Part shown: positions 36,903-45,452 of the stretch, piece by piece | Layout of the letters: each line of letters opens with the position of its first letter | Numbering within the stretch: position 1 is the first letter of the stretch | DNA from: an uncultured Tessaracoccus sp. | GTDB lineage: Bacteria > Actinomycetota > Actinomycetes > Propionibacteriales > Propionibacteriaceae | Reading direction: 5' to 3' | Assembly: GCF_947286155.1 (NCBI RefSeq) | Contig: NZ_CAMYPD010000014.1 | Coordinates: 1-55,679, forward strand | DNA: 55,679 nt | Position numbers and translations under genes: made by a program | The notes under the pieces: generated by a model | What the model saw: only the letters and a program-made list of their open reading frames with translations | Told to the model about the DNA's origin: nothing | Databases searched by the model: none

Positions 36903-37763
36903 TCAGGCGAGTGCCTGCAGTGCCTCCAATGACTTCTTCGCTTCGACGATGGGGCCACCGTCTGCGGGAGGTTCATCGTCGAGCATCTTGTCTTGCTCAA
37001 GCACGTAGTAGCCGTCGAATCCGGCCTCGTCGAGGAGCTTCACGATCTGCGCGAAGTCGATATCGCCCTCACCGATGGGGGTGAACACGCCGCCCTTGAT
37101 GGCCTCCGACCAGGTGAGTTCGCCGGGCAGCAGCTTGTCGACGAGGTCCTTGCGCACGTCCTTGGCGTGCACGATGCCGACGCGTTTGGCGTACTTGCGC
37201 ACCAGTTCGACGACGTCGGCGCCGCCGGCGGCGAGGTGGCCGGTGTCCAGGCAGAGCCCCACCGACGAGTTGTCGAGCACGCGCTCTACCTCGTCGACGT
37301 TTTGCACCATGGTGCCCCAGTGCGGGTGGAGGACGGCGGTGACGCCGCGGGCGGCGCACGCGTCGGCGATCTTGCTCATGTTGGCGAACAGTGTTGCCCA
37401 GCCCTGCTCGTCGAGGACGGGGCGGTCGTCGTACCCGTCGCGCCCGGAGTCGGCTGCCAGCACGAGGAACTCGCCGCCGGCGGCTTCAAAAGCGTCGAGT
37501 TCGCGTTCGACGGCGGGCAGCGGGTCGATGTCGGGGTCATGCATGACGGCGAGGAAGAACGAACCGACCGGCCTCAGGCCGTAGGGTTTGATGGCTTCGG
37601 CGCGGGCGGCGGGGTCAGTGGGCAGCCAGCCTGCGGGGCCGAACTCGGTGGCGGTGAGGCCGATTTCTTTCATTTCGGTGAGGACGCGCTCGGGCGACAT
37701 CTGGTAGCCCCAGCCCGGTACTTCACAAACACCCCAGCTAATTGGTGCGCCAGCAATCTTCAT
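36903..37763 (-). CDS. Inosose dehydratase-like TIM-barrel protein
   Basis: This 286-residue protein resembles IolE, which dehydrates scyllo-inosose to the 1,2-diketone. Matching segments are VLHPHWGTMVQNVDEVERVL, LCLDTGHLAAGG, VGIVHAKDVRK and GGVFTPIGEGDIDFAQIV, with the metal ligands of the isomerase/epimerase barrel. The ATG at 37763 has an AAGGAG site. It is divergent from an iolG-like gene. Another IolE-like protein (42438) is present, so which one carries the step is uncertain. Confidence 0.78.
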   Translation of the reverse strand: MKIAGAPISWGVCEVPGWGYQMSPERVLTEMKEIGLTATEFGPAGWLPTDPAARAEAIKPYGLRPVGSFFLAVMHDPDIDPLPAVERELDAFEAAGGEFLVLAADSGRDGYDDRPVLDEQGWATLFANMSKIADACAARGVTAVLHPHWGTMVQNVDEVERVLDNSSVGLCLDTGHLAAGGADVVELVRKYAKRVGIVHAKDVRKDLVDKLLPGELTWSEAIKGGVFTPIGEGDIDFAQIVKLLDEAGFDGYYVLEQDKMLDDEPPADGGPIVEAKKSLEALQALA

Positions 37764-37804
37764 TGATCTACTCCTTGGTTGCAGGATGGAAACTTCTTGT
37801 TCCA

Positions 37805-37882
37805 TTATGTCCTATCAAAGAGTAAATGATCCCGCGGGTGCGACGAAAATCGCACGGGTACACTAGATTTGTTCGTACATTG
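37805..37882. promoter_or_regulatory. Divergent iolE/iolG control region with two operator-like sites
   Basis: TTTGTTCGTACATTG (37868-37882) follows the plus-strand -10-like TACACT (37859-37864) and would cover the start of iolG transcription. TTATGTCCTATCAAAG (37805-37820), one base from the TGT-N4-ACA pattern, lies on the iolE side. A separate small dyad, GCGA-CGAAAA-TCGC, lies between them. Confidence 0.5.
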
Positions 37883-37915
37883 CAATGGCGCGCTGGAGCG
37901 CCTGAAGGAGTGAAC

Positions 37916-38899
37916 ATGATTCGTTTCGCAGTGATCGGAGCTGGGCGCATCGGCCACGTCCACGCACGTTCCATCGCAGCCCATCTTCAGGCGGAGCTCG
38001 CCATGATCTGTGACCCGTTTGAAGACAACGCCAAGTCGCTCGCCGAGCAGTACCAGGTGCCGTACGTGCTCGATCCGGCCGAGGTATTCGCGTCCGACGT
38101 CGACGCCATCGTGATCGGATCGCCCACGCCCATGCACGTCGAGCACATCCTCGCGGGTGTCCGTGCCGGCAAGCGCGTACTGTGCGAGAAGCCGGTGGCC
38201 CTCGACCTCGCAGAGGCGGAGCGCTGCCGCGACGAGCTCGGCGCCGAGGCTGATCGCGTCATGCTGGGCTTTAACCGTCGCTTCGACCCCACCTTCGCCG
38301 ACATTCACGCCCGCGTGGCGGCGGGGGAGATCGGCGAGCTGCAGCAGTTCACCGTCATCTCGCGTGACCCCGCAGCCCCGCCTGCCCAGTACGTCGCTAG
38401 CTCCGGCGGCATCTTCCGCGACATGACGATTCACGACTTCGACATGGTGCGCCACTTCCTCGGCGACATCGTCGAGGTGTCCGCGTTCGGCAGCAACACC
38501 ATCCAGGAAATTGCCGACGAAGGCGACTTTGACCAGGCCGTCATCACCCTGCGCGCCGCTGATGGACGCGTCGCCACCATCGTCAACTCGCGCACGTGCT
38601 GTTACGGCTATGACCAGCGCATGGAAGCCTTCGGTGACAAGGGCTCCCTCACCGCCGACAACCTCACCGCCACCCAGGTGCGCAAGGCCGGGCCAGAGCT
38701 CACCGAGGGCCGAGGCGCGATCCTCGATTTCTTCCTCGACCGCTACGCCGACGCCTACGCGCTCGAGCTGGGCGCCTTCATCGAGGCGGTCCAGGCCGAT
38801 GGGCCGGTCTCCCCGAACGTGCACGACGGCGTGCTCGCCCTGCAGATTGCAGATGCGGCCACCGTCAGCGCTAAGGAGCGCCGTACCGTCACGCTCTAA
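37916..38899 (+). CDS. Inositol 2-dehydrogenase-like oxidoreductase (Gfo/Idh/MocA)
   Basis: The 327-residue NAD-dependent dehydrogenase has a Rossmann N-terminus (FAVIGAGRIGHVHARSI) and the catalytic lysine motif CEKPVALDL. The GGIFRDMTIHDFDMVRHFLG segment contains the conserved Asp and His. It probably oxidises myo-inositol or an isomer to inosose. The ATG at 37916 has a GAAGGAG site. It is one of three such enzymes in the region; different isomers (myo-, scyllo-, D-chiro-) may be their substrates. Confidence 0.83.
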   Translation: MIRFAVIGAGRIGHVHARSIAAHLQAELAMICDPFEDNAKSLAEQYQVPYVLDPAEVFASDVDAIVIGSPTPMHVEHILAGVRAGKRVLCEKPVALDLAEAERCRDELGAEADRVMLGFNRRFDPTFADIHARVAAGEIGELQQFTVISRDPAAPPAQYVASSGGIFRDMTIHDFDMVRHFLGDIVEVSAFGSNTIQEIADEGDFDQAVITLRAADGRVATIVNSRTCCYGYDQRMEAFGDKGSLTADNLTATQVRKAGPELTEGRGAILDFFLDRYADAYALELGAFIEAVQADGPVSPNVHDGVLALQIADAATVSAKERRTVTL

Positions 38900-39031
38900 T
38901 CGAGCGGAGGTCCGCGGGCGGCGTCGAGCGTGTCTCGGCGCCGCTTCGCGTTGTGTGAACGTGGTGAGCGCGCCGGCGTCGGGCAGCCACTACGCTGTGC
39001 TGGCAGCCACCGTGAGTGACAGGAGATGCAA

Positions 39032-39994
39032 GTGCAACCGGCCGTGACGCAGAGTGATGTAGCCCGGGTCGCTGGCGTGTCCCGAGGCCTCGTCTCGCTC
39101 GCCTTGGCGGACTCCCCGAAGGTGGCCGAGGCGACGAAGGCCCGCATTCGCGCTATCGCCGACGAGCTCGGATACTCGCGCAACTTCGGCGCGGCGGCGC
39201 TGGCGTCGTCGAGTTCGACGCTGCTGGGAGTAGTGCTGCCGAACTTGCGCAATCCATACTTCGAGAGCCTCATGGCGGCCTTGCAGGGCGAGGCCGAGAG
39301 CAGGGGGCTCACCGTACTGGCGGCCACCGCGTCGGGCGATGAGGCGCGCGAAATCGCCATGCTCGAACACTTTCGTGCCATGCGGGTGGGTGGTGTCGTG
39401 CTGGCCACCCCGTCGCGGTCAGCCAGCCACTACGCGCAGTTCGCTTCGCGCTTGCCGCTGGTGATCGCCGGTTCGCCGTACGCCGTAGGACCTGCGCACG
39501 TGGTGCACATCGACGAGTACCGCGCGGCCAGGCAGGTTGTCCAGCGGGGGCTTGCTGAGGGTCACTGTCGGTGCGTCTACGTCATGCCCGCAGGGGGAGA
39601 CGGCGCGACGCAGTACCGACGGGCAGCCATCGCCGCAGCGTGCGACGAGGCTGACGCGCCGCTGGCCATCGTCGATGCCACCGATCGCGCGCGCTTGGTG
39701 GACGAGATCGCCACGCATCCAGAGCAGGTGTGCGTGATCGCGCACCATGACCTCCTGGCGATTGAGATTGTGTCGCTCGCGCTGCAGCAGGGGTGGCGGC
39801 TTGGGGCCGAGGTCGGGTTGGTGTCGTACGACAACACCTTCCTCGCCGCGTACGAAGGATTCAGTCTCACGTCGGTGGATCAGCAGCCGCACGTGCAGGC
39901 TCGGCGGGCGCTGGATGCGATTGCGGAGCCGGGCGGCGACGTGGGGCGAGACCTCGTCGTCGAACCGCAGTTGGTGACGCGCACCTCGGGCTGA
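39032..39994 (+). CDS. LacI-family transcriptional regulator
   Basis: The 320-residue repressor has a helix-turn-helix at the N-terminus (TQSDVARVAGVSRGLVSLALADSPKV) and a periplasmic-binding-protein-like effector domain (LLGVVLPNLRNPYFESLMAAL). GTG 39032 has GGAG at good spacing; ATG 39026 would overlap it and is less likely. It lies upstream of a dehydrogenase/isomerase pair whose promoter carries TTAACGCGTGTTAA, a typical LacI-type palindrome, and probably controls that pair in response to an inositol or sugar derivative. Confidence 0.85.
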   Translation: MQPAVTQSDVARVAGVSRGLVSLALADSPKVAEATKARIRAIADELGYSRNFGAAALASSSSTLLGVVLPNLRNPYFESLMAALQGEAESRGLTVLAATASGDEAREIAMLEHFRAMRVGGVVLATPSRSASHYAQFASRLPLVIAGSPYAVGPAHVVHIDEYRAARQVVQRGLAEGHCRCVYVMPAGGDGATQYRRAAIAAACDEADAPLAIVDATDRARLVDEIATHPEQVCVIAHHDLLAIEIVSLALQQGWRLGAEVGLVSYDNTFLAAYEGFSLTSVDQQPHVQARRALDAIAEPGGDVGRDLVVEPQLVTRTSG

Positions 39995-40025
39995 GTGGGA
40001 AATATCAGCCGAATCTCCACGGAAT

Positions 40026-40083
40026 AATGTCTTGACATTCCATGGTGGGGCGATTAACGTTGGCGATAGTTAACGCGTGTTAA
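40026..40083 (+). promoter_or_regulatory. Promoter with GntR-like and LacI-like operators
   Basis: AATGTCTTGACATT (40026-40039) is a perfect palindrome that contains the -35 TTGACA (40032-40037). A -10-like TAACGT follows after 17 bases. Downstream are TTAAC (40054), then TTAACGCGTGTTAA (40070-40083), with TTAAC/GTTAA arms. Two regulators may therefore act on the gene at 40118. Confidence 0.55.
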
Positions 40084-40117
40084 TTCGCACGTGCCGGACC
40101 GCTGACGAAGGAGTCCC

Positions 40118-41308
40118 ATGTCCTCAACACCTACCTCCGTGGCCGTGATTGGCGCAGGTATGGCTGGGCGCACACACGCAAACGCGTGGCGTCAAGCCTC
40201 GACGCTGTATGAGCCTGACCTGCTCCCCGACGTGCGGCTGGCCGCCATCTGCGACGCCTACGAACCGTTTGCGAAGGCGGCCGCCGGGTCGTACGGGTAC
40301 GAGCGTTACGTCACCGATTGGCGTGACATCGTCGAAGCCGACGACATCGACGTCGTGTCCATCGTCGTCGCCAACAAGCTGCACCGCGAGATTGCCGAGG
40401 CGCTCATCAAAGCCGGCAAGCACGTGCTCTGCGAGAAGCCGCTCACCGACACCCTCGAAGACGCCAAGGCCATGACCGAAGTGGCGGAAGCGCACCCCGA
40501 AGTGGTCACCGGCATCGGCTTCGGGTATCGCCGTCAGGCGTCCATCGCGAAGATCGCCGAACTCGCCCGAGACGGTGCTCTCGGCGAGATCTACCACTTC
40601 GACGGCCGCTACTGGTGCGACTACGGCGCAGATCCCAACACCCCCATCGCGTGGCGGTACAAAGGCCCCATGGGTTCGGGAGCGCTGGGCGACGTCGGCT
40701 CCCACATGACCGACGTGGCCGAGTTCATCTGCGGCCCCATCAAGCGCATCTCGGGCGCGACGATGGCCACGGTCATCACACACCGCCCACCGGCAGTGCA
40801 AGGTGTTGCCGGTGGACGCGGCGTCGCCGTGACTGCCGAGGCCACGGAGGAGGTAGAAAACGACGACATCGCCATGTTCAATGCCGAGTTTGAATCAGGT
40901 GCGGTCGGCACGATCTCCGTCTCCCGCGTCGCATTCGGTGATCCGAACGCGCTCATGTTCGACGTCATGGGCTCCAAGGCCAAGGCCTCGTTCGACCTCG
41001 CCCGCGGCGGCGAGATCACGCTCAACGACGGGTCTGCCGAGGCCGGCATGCGAGGTCCGCGACGCATTCTCACCGGCCCCAATTTCCCCTACTTCAAGGG
41101 CGGCTCGTCGATGGACTTCGCCGGCGTGGGCACCACGCAGATCGACCAGTTCAACTTCCAGGCCCGCGCATTCCTCGACCAGGTTGCCGGCGTCGACGAG
41201 GGTCTCCCCGCTGTGCCCTCGTTCAGCCACGGTTACCGTGCCATCCGCATCCAGCACGCCGTCGCAGAATCTGCGGCAGCCGGCGGCAAAGCCGTCGACA
41301 CTCACTGA
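40118..41308 (+). CDS. Gfo/Idh/MocA oxidoreductase, second inositol-region enzyme
   Basis: The 396-residue NAD(P)-dependent dehydrogenase has VAVIGAGMAGRTHANAW at its N-terminus and the catalytic motif CEKPLTDTLED. The substrate segment is GSGALGDVGSHMTDVAEFICG. It is longer than classical IolG and close in layout to enzymes acting on scyllo-inositol or other polyols. The ATG has a GAAGGAG site. It lies 12 bases before a TIM-barrel isomerase gene, so the two probably act in sequence on one substrate. Confidence 0.83.
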   Translation: MSSTPTSVAVIGAGMAGRTHANAWRQASTLYEPDLLPDVRLAAICDAYEPFAKAAAGSYGYERYVTDWRDIVEADDIDVVSIVVANKLHREIAEALIKAGKHVLCEKPLTDTLEDAKAMTEVAEAHPEVVTGIGFGYRRQASIAKIAELARDGALGEIYHFDGRYWCDYGADPNTPIAWRYKGPMGSGALGDVGSHMTDVAEFICGPIKRISGATMATVITHRPPAVQGVAGGRGVAVTAEATEEVENDDIAMFNAEFESGAVGTISVSRVAFGDPNALMFDVMGSKAKASFDLARGGEITLNDGSAEAGMRGPRRILTGPNFPYFKGGSSMDFAGVGTTQIDQFNFQARAFLDQVAGVDEGLPAVPSFSHGYRAIRIQHAVAESAAAGGKAVDTH

Positions 41309-41320
41309 AAGGAACTATCA

Positions 41321-42319
41321 ATGTCGCTCGTTCTCGGTGCGTATACCGCTTGTCTGCATGACCGCCCGCTGGCCGACGCCCTCGACACGCTGAAAGGCAT
41401 GGGGCTCACCGGCGCTGAACTGAACATTGGCGGTTTCATCCCCTCGCCACACGCTCACGTCGATGCCCTGCTTGCCTCGCAGGCGGCACGCGACGAGCTC
41501 CTCGCCCTGTTCGAGGAGAAGGGCATGGTGCTCGCAGGGCTCACTGCCTCGGGAAACCCGCTGAACCCGCTGCCCGACATCGGCCCACGCCACCACTATG
41601 ACCTCAAGCGCGGCATCGAGCTGGCGGGCAAGCTCGGTGTGGAGGAGATCGTCTGCATGTCCGGCGCCCCGGGCTCCGATCCCGACGCGAAGTACCCGTC
41701 GTGGGTGGTGAACCCTTGGGACGGCGTGTACGGCGAGATCCTCGACTACCAGCACTCGGTGCTCGATCCGTACTGGCGTGAAATGGACCAGCGTGCGCAG
41801 GACAACAACGTCAAGCTCGCCATCGAGCTGCACCCCCACAACACCATCTTTACGCCGGTGGGTTTCATGGAGTTCGCGGAACGCATCGACGCGAAGAACG
41901 TCGGCGTGAACATGGACCCGTCGCACCTCATGTGGCAGCAGGTCGACCCCATCGAGGCGACGCGGTACCTCGGCGAGCGTATTTTCCACGTCCATGCCAA
42001 GGACACCAAGATCGAGCCCGGGGTGGGTATCCGCGGCGTGCTCGACACGTCGCATAAGCGCCCGCCTGCCAACGAGGCCGAGCGGTACCCGTCGGGCATG
42101 AACCACTGGTGCCAAGTGTGGCCCGACGATCCGGCCTGGAGGTTCGTGCACGTCGGTGCTGGACATGACCAGGCGTGGTGGACGGAGTTCCTGCGCGCGG
42201 TAGCGGAAATCAACCCCGAGATGCACGTGAATATCGAGCATGAGGACAACCAGTTCGACAACGTCACAGGGCTCGAACGTGGAGCCGAAGTGCTGATTGC
42301 AGCCAACGCTGCGCTGTAG
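41321..42319 (+). CDS. Sugar phosphate isomerase/epimerase family protein
   Basis: The 332-residue TIM-barrel protein has metal-ligand motifs AIELHPHNTIFTPVGF, VNMDPSHLMWQQ, HVHAKDTKIE and NIEHEDNQFDN, as in xylose-isomerase-like enzymes of the IolE/IolI group. It probably isomerises or dehydrates the product of the preceding dehydrogenase. The substrate cannot be told from the sequence. The ATG follows AAAGGA. A 19-bp hairpin follows the stop. Confidence 0.82.
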   Translation: MSLVLGAYTACLHDRPLADALDTLKGMGLTGAELNIGGFIPSPHAHVDALLASQAARDELLALFEEKGMVLAGLTASGNPLNPLPDIGPRHHYDLKRGIELAGKLGVEEIVCMSGAPGSDPDAKYPSWVVNPWDGVYGEILDYQHSVLDPYWREMDQRAQDNNVKLAIELHPHNTIFTPVGFMEFAERIDAKNVGVNMDPSHLMWQQVDPIEATRYLGERIFHVHAKDTKIEPGVGIRGVLDTSHKRPPANEAERYPSGMNHWCQVWPDDPAWRFVHVGAGHDQAWWTEFLRAVAEINPEMHVNIEHEDNQFDNVTGLERGAEVLIAANAAL

Positions 42320-42326
42320 GTGTGAC

Positions 42327-42368
42327 GACGAATGCCAGTCTTTGTCCAAACAAAGATTGGCATTCGTC
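42327..42368. terminator. 19-bp hairpin containing an operator-like core
   Basis: Arms 42327-42345 and 42350-42368 pair with a single G-U around CCAA. The centre CTTTGTCCAAACAAAG (42340-42355) fits the CTTTGT-N4-ACAAAG operator pattern. The right arm contains TTGGCA, a possible -35 for TATTCT (near 42382). It may therefore end one transcript and control the next. Confidence 0.6.
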
Positions 42369-42437
42369 CGCCTATTGGTGTATTCTGCTGTTGCAGGGAC
42401 GATGACTTGTCCGGACTTTCACATGAGGGTGACAGTG

Positions 42438-43367
42438 ATGTCAAAGGCAGTGAACACGAGCGATCCGAAATATTCCAAGCTCACCATTGGCGTATGCCCT
42501 GATCAGTGGGGGGTGTGGTTCCCCGAAGATCCGAAGCAGATGGATCCCCGCCAGGCTTGGGAGGAGATGGCCGAGGCTGGGTTCGAGGTGATCGAGACTG
42601 GCCCGTTTGGCTATTTCCCCACTGAGCCCAAGGAACTCCAGAAGTGGTGCGACGAGTTCGGCATGCGCGTCGTCGCCGGCACCGGTTGGGGCATCCTCCA
42701 CAAGCAGGAAGCGTGGGAGGACACCCTCAAGACCTTCCGCGCCATTGCTGAGACGCACGCCGCCGTCGGCGCCGAATACATCGTGCACCTCCCACCGCTC
42801 TACCGCGACGATAAGACCTGGGAGTGGACCGACGACCGCGAGCTCTCCGACGACGCCTGGAAGCTCTACGTCGAGCACGCCAACCAGCTCGGCCGAATGC
42901 TCCTCGACGAGTACAACCTCAAGATGGTGCTCCACCCCCACGGCGATTCGCACATCGAAACCCCCGCCGAAATCGGCCGCATCCTCGACGCCACCGATCC
43001 CACCTACGTGAACCTGTGCTTGGACTCCGGGCACGTGGTCTACGGCGGTGGCGACCCCGTCGAGCTGTGTCGCAAGTACCCCGAGCGCGTCACCTACGTG
43101 CACATCAAGGCCTTCGACGAAGCCATCACTAAGGAAGCGCACGAGAAGGACTGGCCCTTCGGTGAGGCCGTCACCAAGGGCGCGTCGGTGTGCCCGCCCG
43201 CTGGCCTGCCCGAGATGCACGCGTTCGTCGACGCGCTCGCCGAGCTGGATCGCCCGATCTACGCCATCTGCGAGCAGGACTGCTACCCCTGCGATCCGTC
43301 GTTCCCGAAGCAGAACGCCATCAACATGCGCAAGTACCTCGCCGAATGCGGCCTGGGATTGGCCTGA
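42438..43367 (+). CDS. IolE/IolI-like TIM-barrel protein
   Basis: The 309-residue protein has the barrel motifs LTIGVCPDQWGVWFPEDPKQ, MVLHPHGDSHIETPAEIGRIL, NLCLDSGHVVYGGG and TYVHIKAFDE. It is related to inosose dehydratases and isomerases. Its position first in an iolE-G-H-T-like order (as in corynebacteria) suggests it may be the main inosose dehydratase or the inosose isomerase. ATG 42438 has GAGGG at good spacing; ATG 42423 would add five residues. It is followed 29 bases later by an iolG gene. Confidence 0.8.
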   Translation: MSKAVNTSDPKYSKLTIGVCPDQWGVWFPEDPKQMDPRQAWEEMAEAGFEVIETGPFGYFPTEPKELQKWCDEFGMRVVAGTGWGILHKQEAWEDTLKTFRAIAETHAAVGAEYIVHLPPLYRDDKTWEWTDDRELSDDAWKLYVEHANQLGRMLLDEYNLKMVLHPHGDSHIETPAEIGRILDATDPTYVNLCLDSGHVVYGGGDPVELCRKYPERVTYVHIKAFDEAITKEAHEKDWPFGEAVTKGASVCPPAGLPEMHAFVDALAELDRPIYAICEQDCYPCDPSFPKQNAINMRKYLAECGLGLA

Positions 43368-43396
43368 TCGCCCAACACTCAAGGAAGAGAACAACC

Positions 43397-44404
43397 ATGA
43401 CTGTACGCATTGGACTCATCGGCGCCGGCGGCATGGGCCGCGCACATCTCGCCCGCATCCACGACGAGCTCTCAGGCGCGACGATCACCGCCGTCGCCGA
43501 CATCAACGTCGACGCCGCGAAATCAGCCGCCGAGCCGTACGGCGCCAAGGCCTACGCCAGCTCCGACGAGCTCATCAACGACCCGGAGGTTGACGCCGTC
43601 GTCATCGCGACGTTCGGCAAGGTGCACGCACCCGACGTCATCAAGTCGATTGAGGCCGGCAAGTACGTGCTGTGCGAGAAGCCTCTGGCCACCACCGCTG
43701 AAGACTGCATCAAGATCATGGAAGCCGAGCAGAAGGCAGGCAAGAAGCTCGTCACCGTCGGTTTCATGCGCCGCTTCGATGCGGGCTACAACCAGATGAA
43801 GGCCATCCTCGACGAGGGCGCCCACGGCTACGCCACGCTGGTGCACTGCCGTCACCGTAACCCGTCGGTGCCGGAGGGGTACACCACCCGCAACATGATC
43901 GACGACACCGCGATCCACGAAATCGACATCTGCCGGTACCTGCTGGGTGAGGAGATCGTTTCCGTCCGTGTGGATACGCCGCGCGCGACGTCGAAGCGGT
44001 TCAGCCACCTCCAGGACCCGCTGGTGCTCGTCGCGAAGACGGAATCCGGTGTGCTGATCGACGACGAGATCAATGTCAACATCCAGTTCGGCTACGCCAT
44101 CGAATGTGAGCTCGTGATGGAGGCCGGCACCGTCCGCCTCGGCGATCAGGAGAAGGTGCATGTGCGCGACCTACAGGGTGACCGCAACGCTATCTGCGAG
44201 TCGCACATCGACCGTTTCCAGGCAGCGTTCAACACCGAGTTCCAGTCGTGGATCAACGCTGTCGCGGACGACCGTCACACGGGCTCGACCTCGTGGGACG
44301 GCTACGCTGCTACTGCCGTCGTCGATGCGAGCATCGAATCGCTCGAGAACGACGGCAAAACGGTGGATGTGAAGCTCGTCGACAAGCCCGACTTCTACGC
44401 CTGA
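43397..44404 (+). CDS. Inositol 2-dehydrogenase
   Basis: The 335-residue enzyme oxidises myo-inositol to 2-keto-myo-inositol (scyllo-inosose) with NAD, the first catabolic step. Motifs are RIGLIGAGGMGRAHLARIH, CEKPLATTAED and GFMRRFDAGYNQMKAIL. The NMIDDTAIHEIDICRYLLG segment holds the catalytic Asp and His. The length and motifs are the closest in this window to classical IolG. The ATG has an AAGGAAGAG site. It lies between the IolE-like gene and iolH. Confidence 0.93.
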   Translation: MTVRIGLIGAGGMGRAHLARIHDELSGATITAVADINVDAAKSAAEPYGAKAYASSDELINDPEVDAVVIATFGKVHAPDVIKSIEAGKYVLCEKPLATTAEDCIKIMEAEQKAGKKLVTVGFMRRFDAGYNQMKAILDEGAHGYATLVHCRHRNPSVPEGYTTRNMIDDTAIHEIDICRYLLGEEIVSVRVDTPRATSKRFSHLQDPLVLVAKTESGVLIDDEINVNIQFGYAIECELVMEAGTVRLGDQEKVHVRDLQGDRNAICESHIDRFQAAFNTEFQSWINAVADDRHTGSTSWDGYAATAVVDASIESLENDGKTVDVKLVDKPDFYA

Positions 44405-44449
44405 CCAGGAATCACCAACGACACGCTGAGAGCTGGAGAGGAAACCCCA

Positions 44450-45322
44450 ATGGTTGATATCGCGCTCGACCCCAACATGTACTACATGACCATGTCGACG
44501 GCAGACACGCTGCGTAAAGCAGCGGAGCTCGGGTTCCGCTACGTCGAACTGTCGCCGAACAACGAGTTCCACCTGTGGCACCACTACCCGAAGGCGGACA
44601 AGGCGTTCATCGACGAGCTCCGTCGCGCAGAGAAGGAGACCGGGGTGAAGGTGCGCACCATCAACCCCGTGTTCAACTGGGCGTCGCCGAATGAGGAAGA
44701 GAGGCAGGCGCAGGTGCGCAACTGGCGAAGGCTGCTCGAACTCGCCGACGCACTTGAGGTGCGCGACATCGTCTCCGAGTTCTCGGGCGACCGGAACCAA
44801 GCCCAGCGCTCCGAGGGCCAGTGGTACAAGTCGATGGAGGAGCTCAGCCCGGTGTTTGAGCAGTACGGCCTCCGGCTGAGCATGGAGGCGCACCCGTACG
44901 ACTTCGTCGAACTGCACGACCGCGCCCTCGAACTGGTGCGTTCCATCGATAAAGATTGGGTGGGCTACGAATATTGCTGCCCGCACACCTTCCACCTCTC
45001 CGACGGTGTGGGCGATGCCGGCCGGATGATCCGTACCGCTGCCGAGGCGGGCAAGCTGTGGGAGGTGCACGTCGCCGACGGATTCAACCACCGCATCAAC
45101 GACGGCAACCGGTACATCATCAACCCGCCGGGTGCCGACGTGACCGTCCACCAGCACAATGCCATCGGGTATGGCGAAGTGCCGTTTGACGAGGTGTTCG
45201 ACACGCTGCGCGATGTGAACTTCGACGGTGTGCTGTCGGTATGCGTCTTCGGATGGCATGAGCGAGCCGACGAACACAACAAAGCAGCGCTGGCGAAGCT
45301 CACGGAAGTCTTCGGTTCCTAG
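44450..45322 (+). CDS. IolH family protein
   Basis: The 290-residue TIM-barrel protein begins DIALDPNMYYMTMSTADTLRKAAELGFRYVELSP, the typical IolH N-terminus. It has SMEAHPYDFVEL, WEVHVADGFNHR and HQHNAIGYGEVPFDEVF. IolH lies in inositol operons of many bacteria; its precise reaction is not proven. It is followed by a strong hairpin and then the transporter gene. Confidence 0.88.
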   Translation: MVDIALDPNMYYMTMSTADTLRKAAELGFRYVELSPNNEFHLWHHYPKADKAFIDELRRAEKETGVKVRTINPVFNWASPNEEERQAQVRNWRRLLELADALEVRDIVSEFSGDRNQAQRSEGQWYKSMEELSPVFEQYGLRLSMEAHPYDFVELHDRALELVRSIDKDWVGYEYCCPHTFHLSDGVGDAGRMIRTAAEAGKLWEVHVADGFNHRINDGNRYIINPPGADVTVHQHNAIGYGEVPFDEVFDTLRDVNFDGVLSVCVFGWHERADEHNKAALAKLTEVFGS

Positions 45323-45330
45323 CCTGCACG

Positions 45331-45366
45331 CTCCTCCCTTCGATAGCCGCCGGAGGGAGGAGCGTT
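45331..45366 (+). terminator. Hairpin between iolH and the transporter
   Basis: CGCTCCTCCCT pairs with AGGGAGGAGCG over 11 bp and is followed by TTGTCC. It probably ends the iolE-G-H transcript. A promoter for the next gene (TTGCTG, 17 bases, TAGACA) starts right after it. Confidence 0.6.
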
Positions 45367-45452
45367 GTCCTTGCTGACAACAATGTCGGCGGGTAGACAG
45401 CGGCAACCACCACAACCTGCCAGCGTTGGCAGAATCCTCACAAGGAGATCCC

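Noticed and set aside
45367..45452. TTGTC-N6-GACAA before the inositol transporter as another GntR site
   Set aside because: The half-site spacing is six, not four, and the flanks do not match; it was left out of the proposed operator set.
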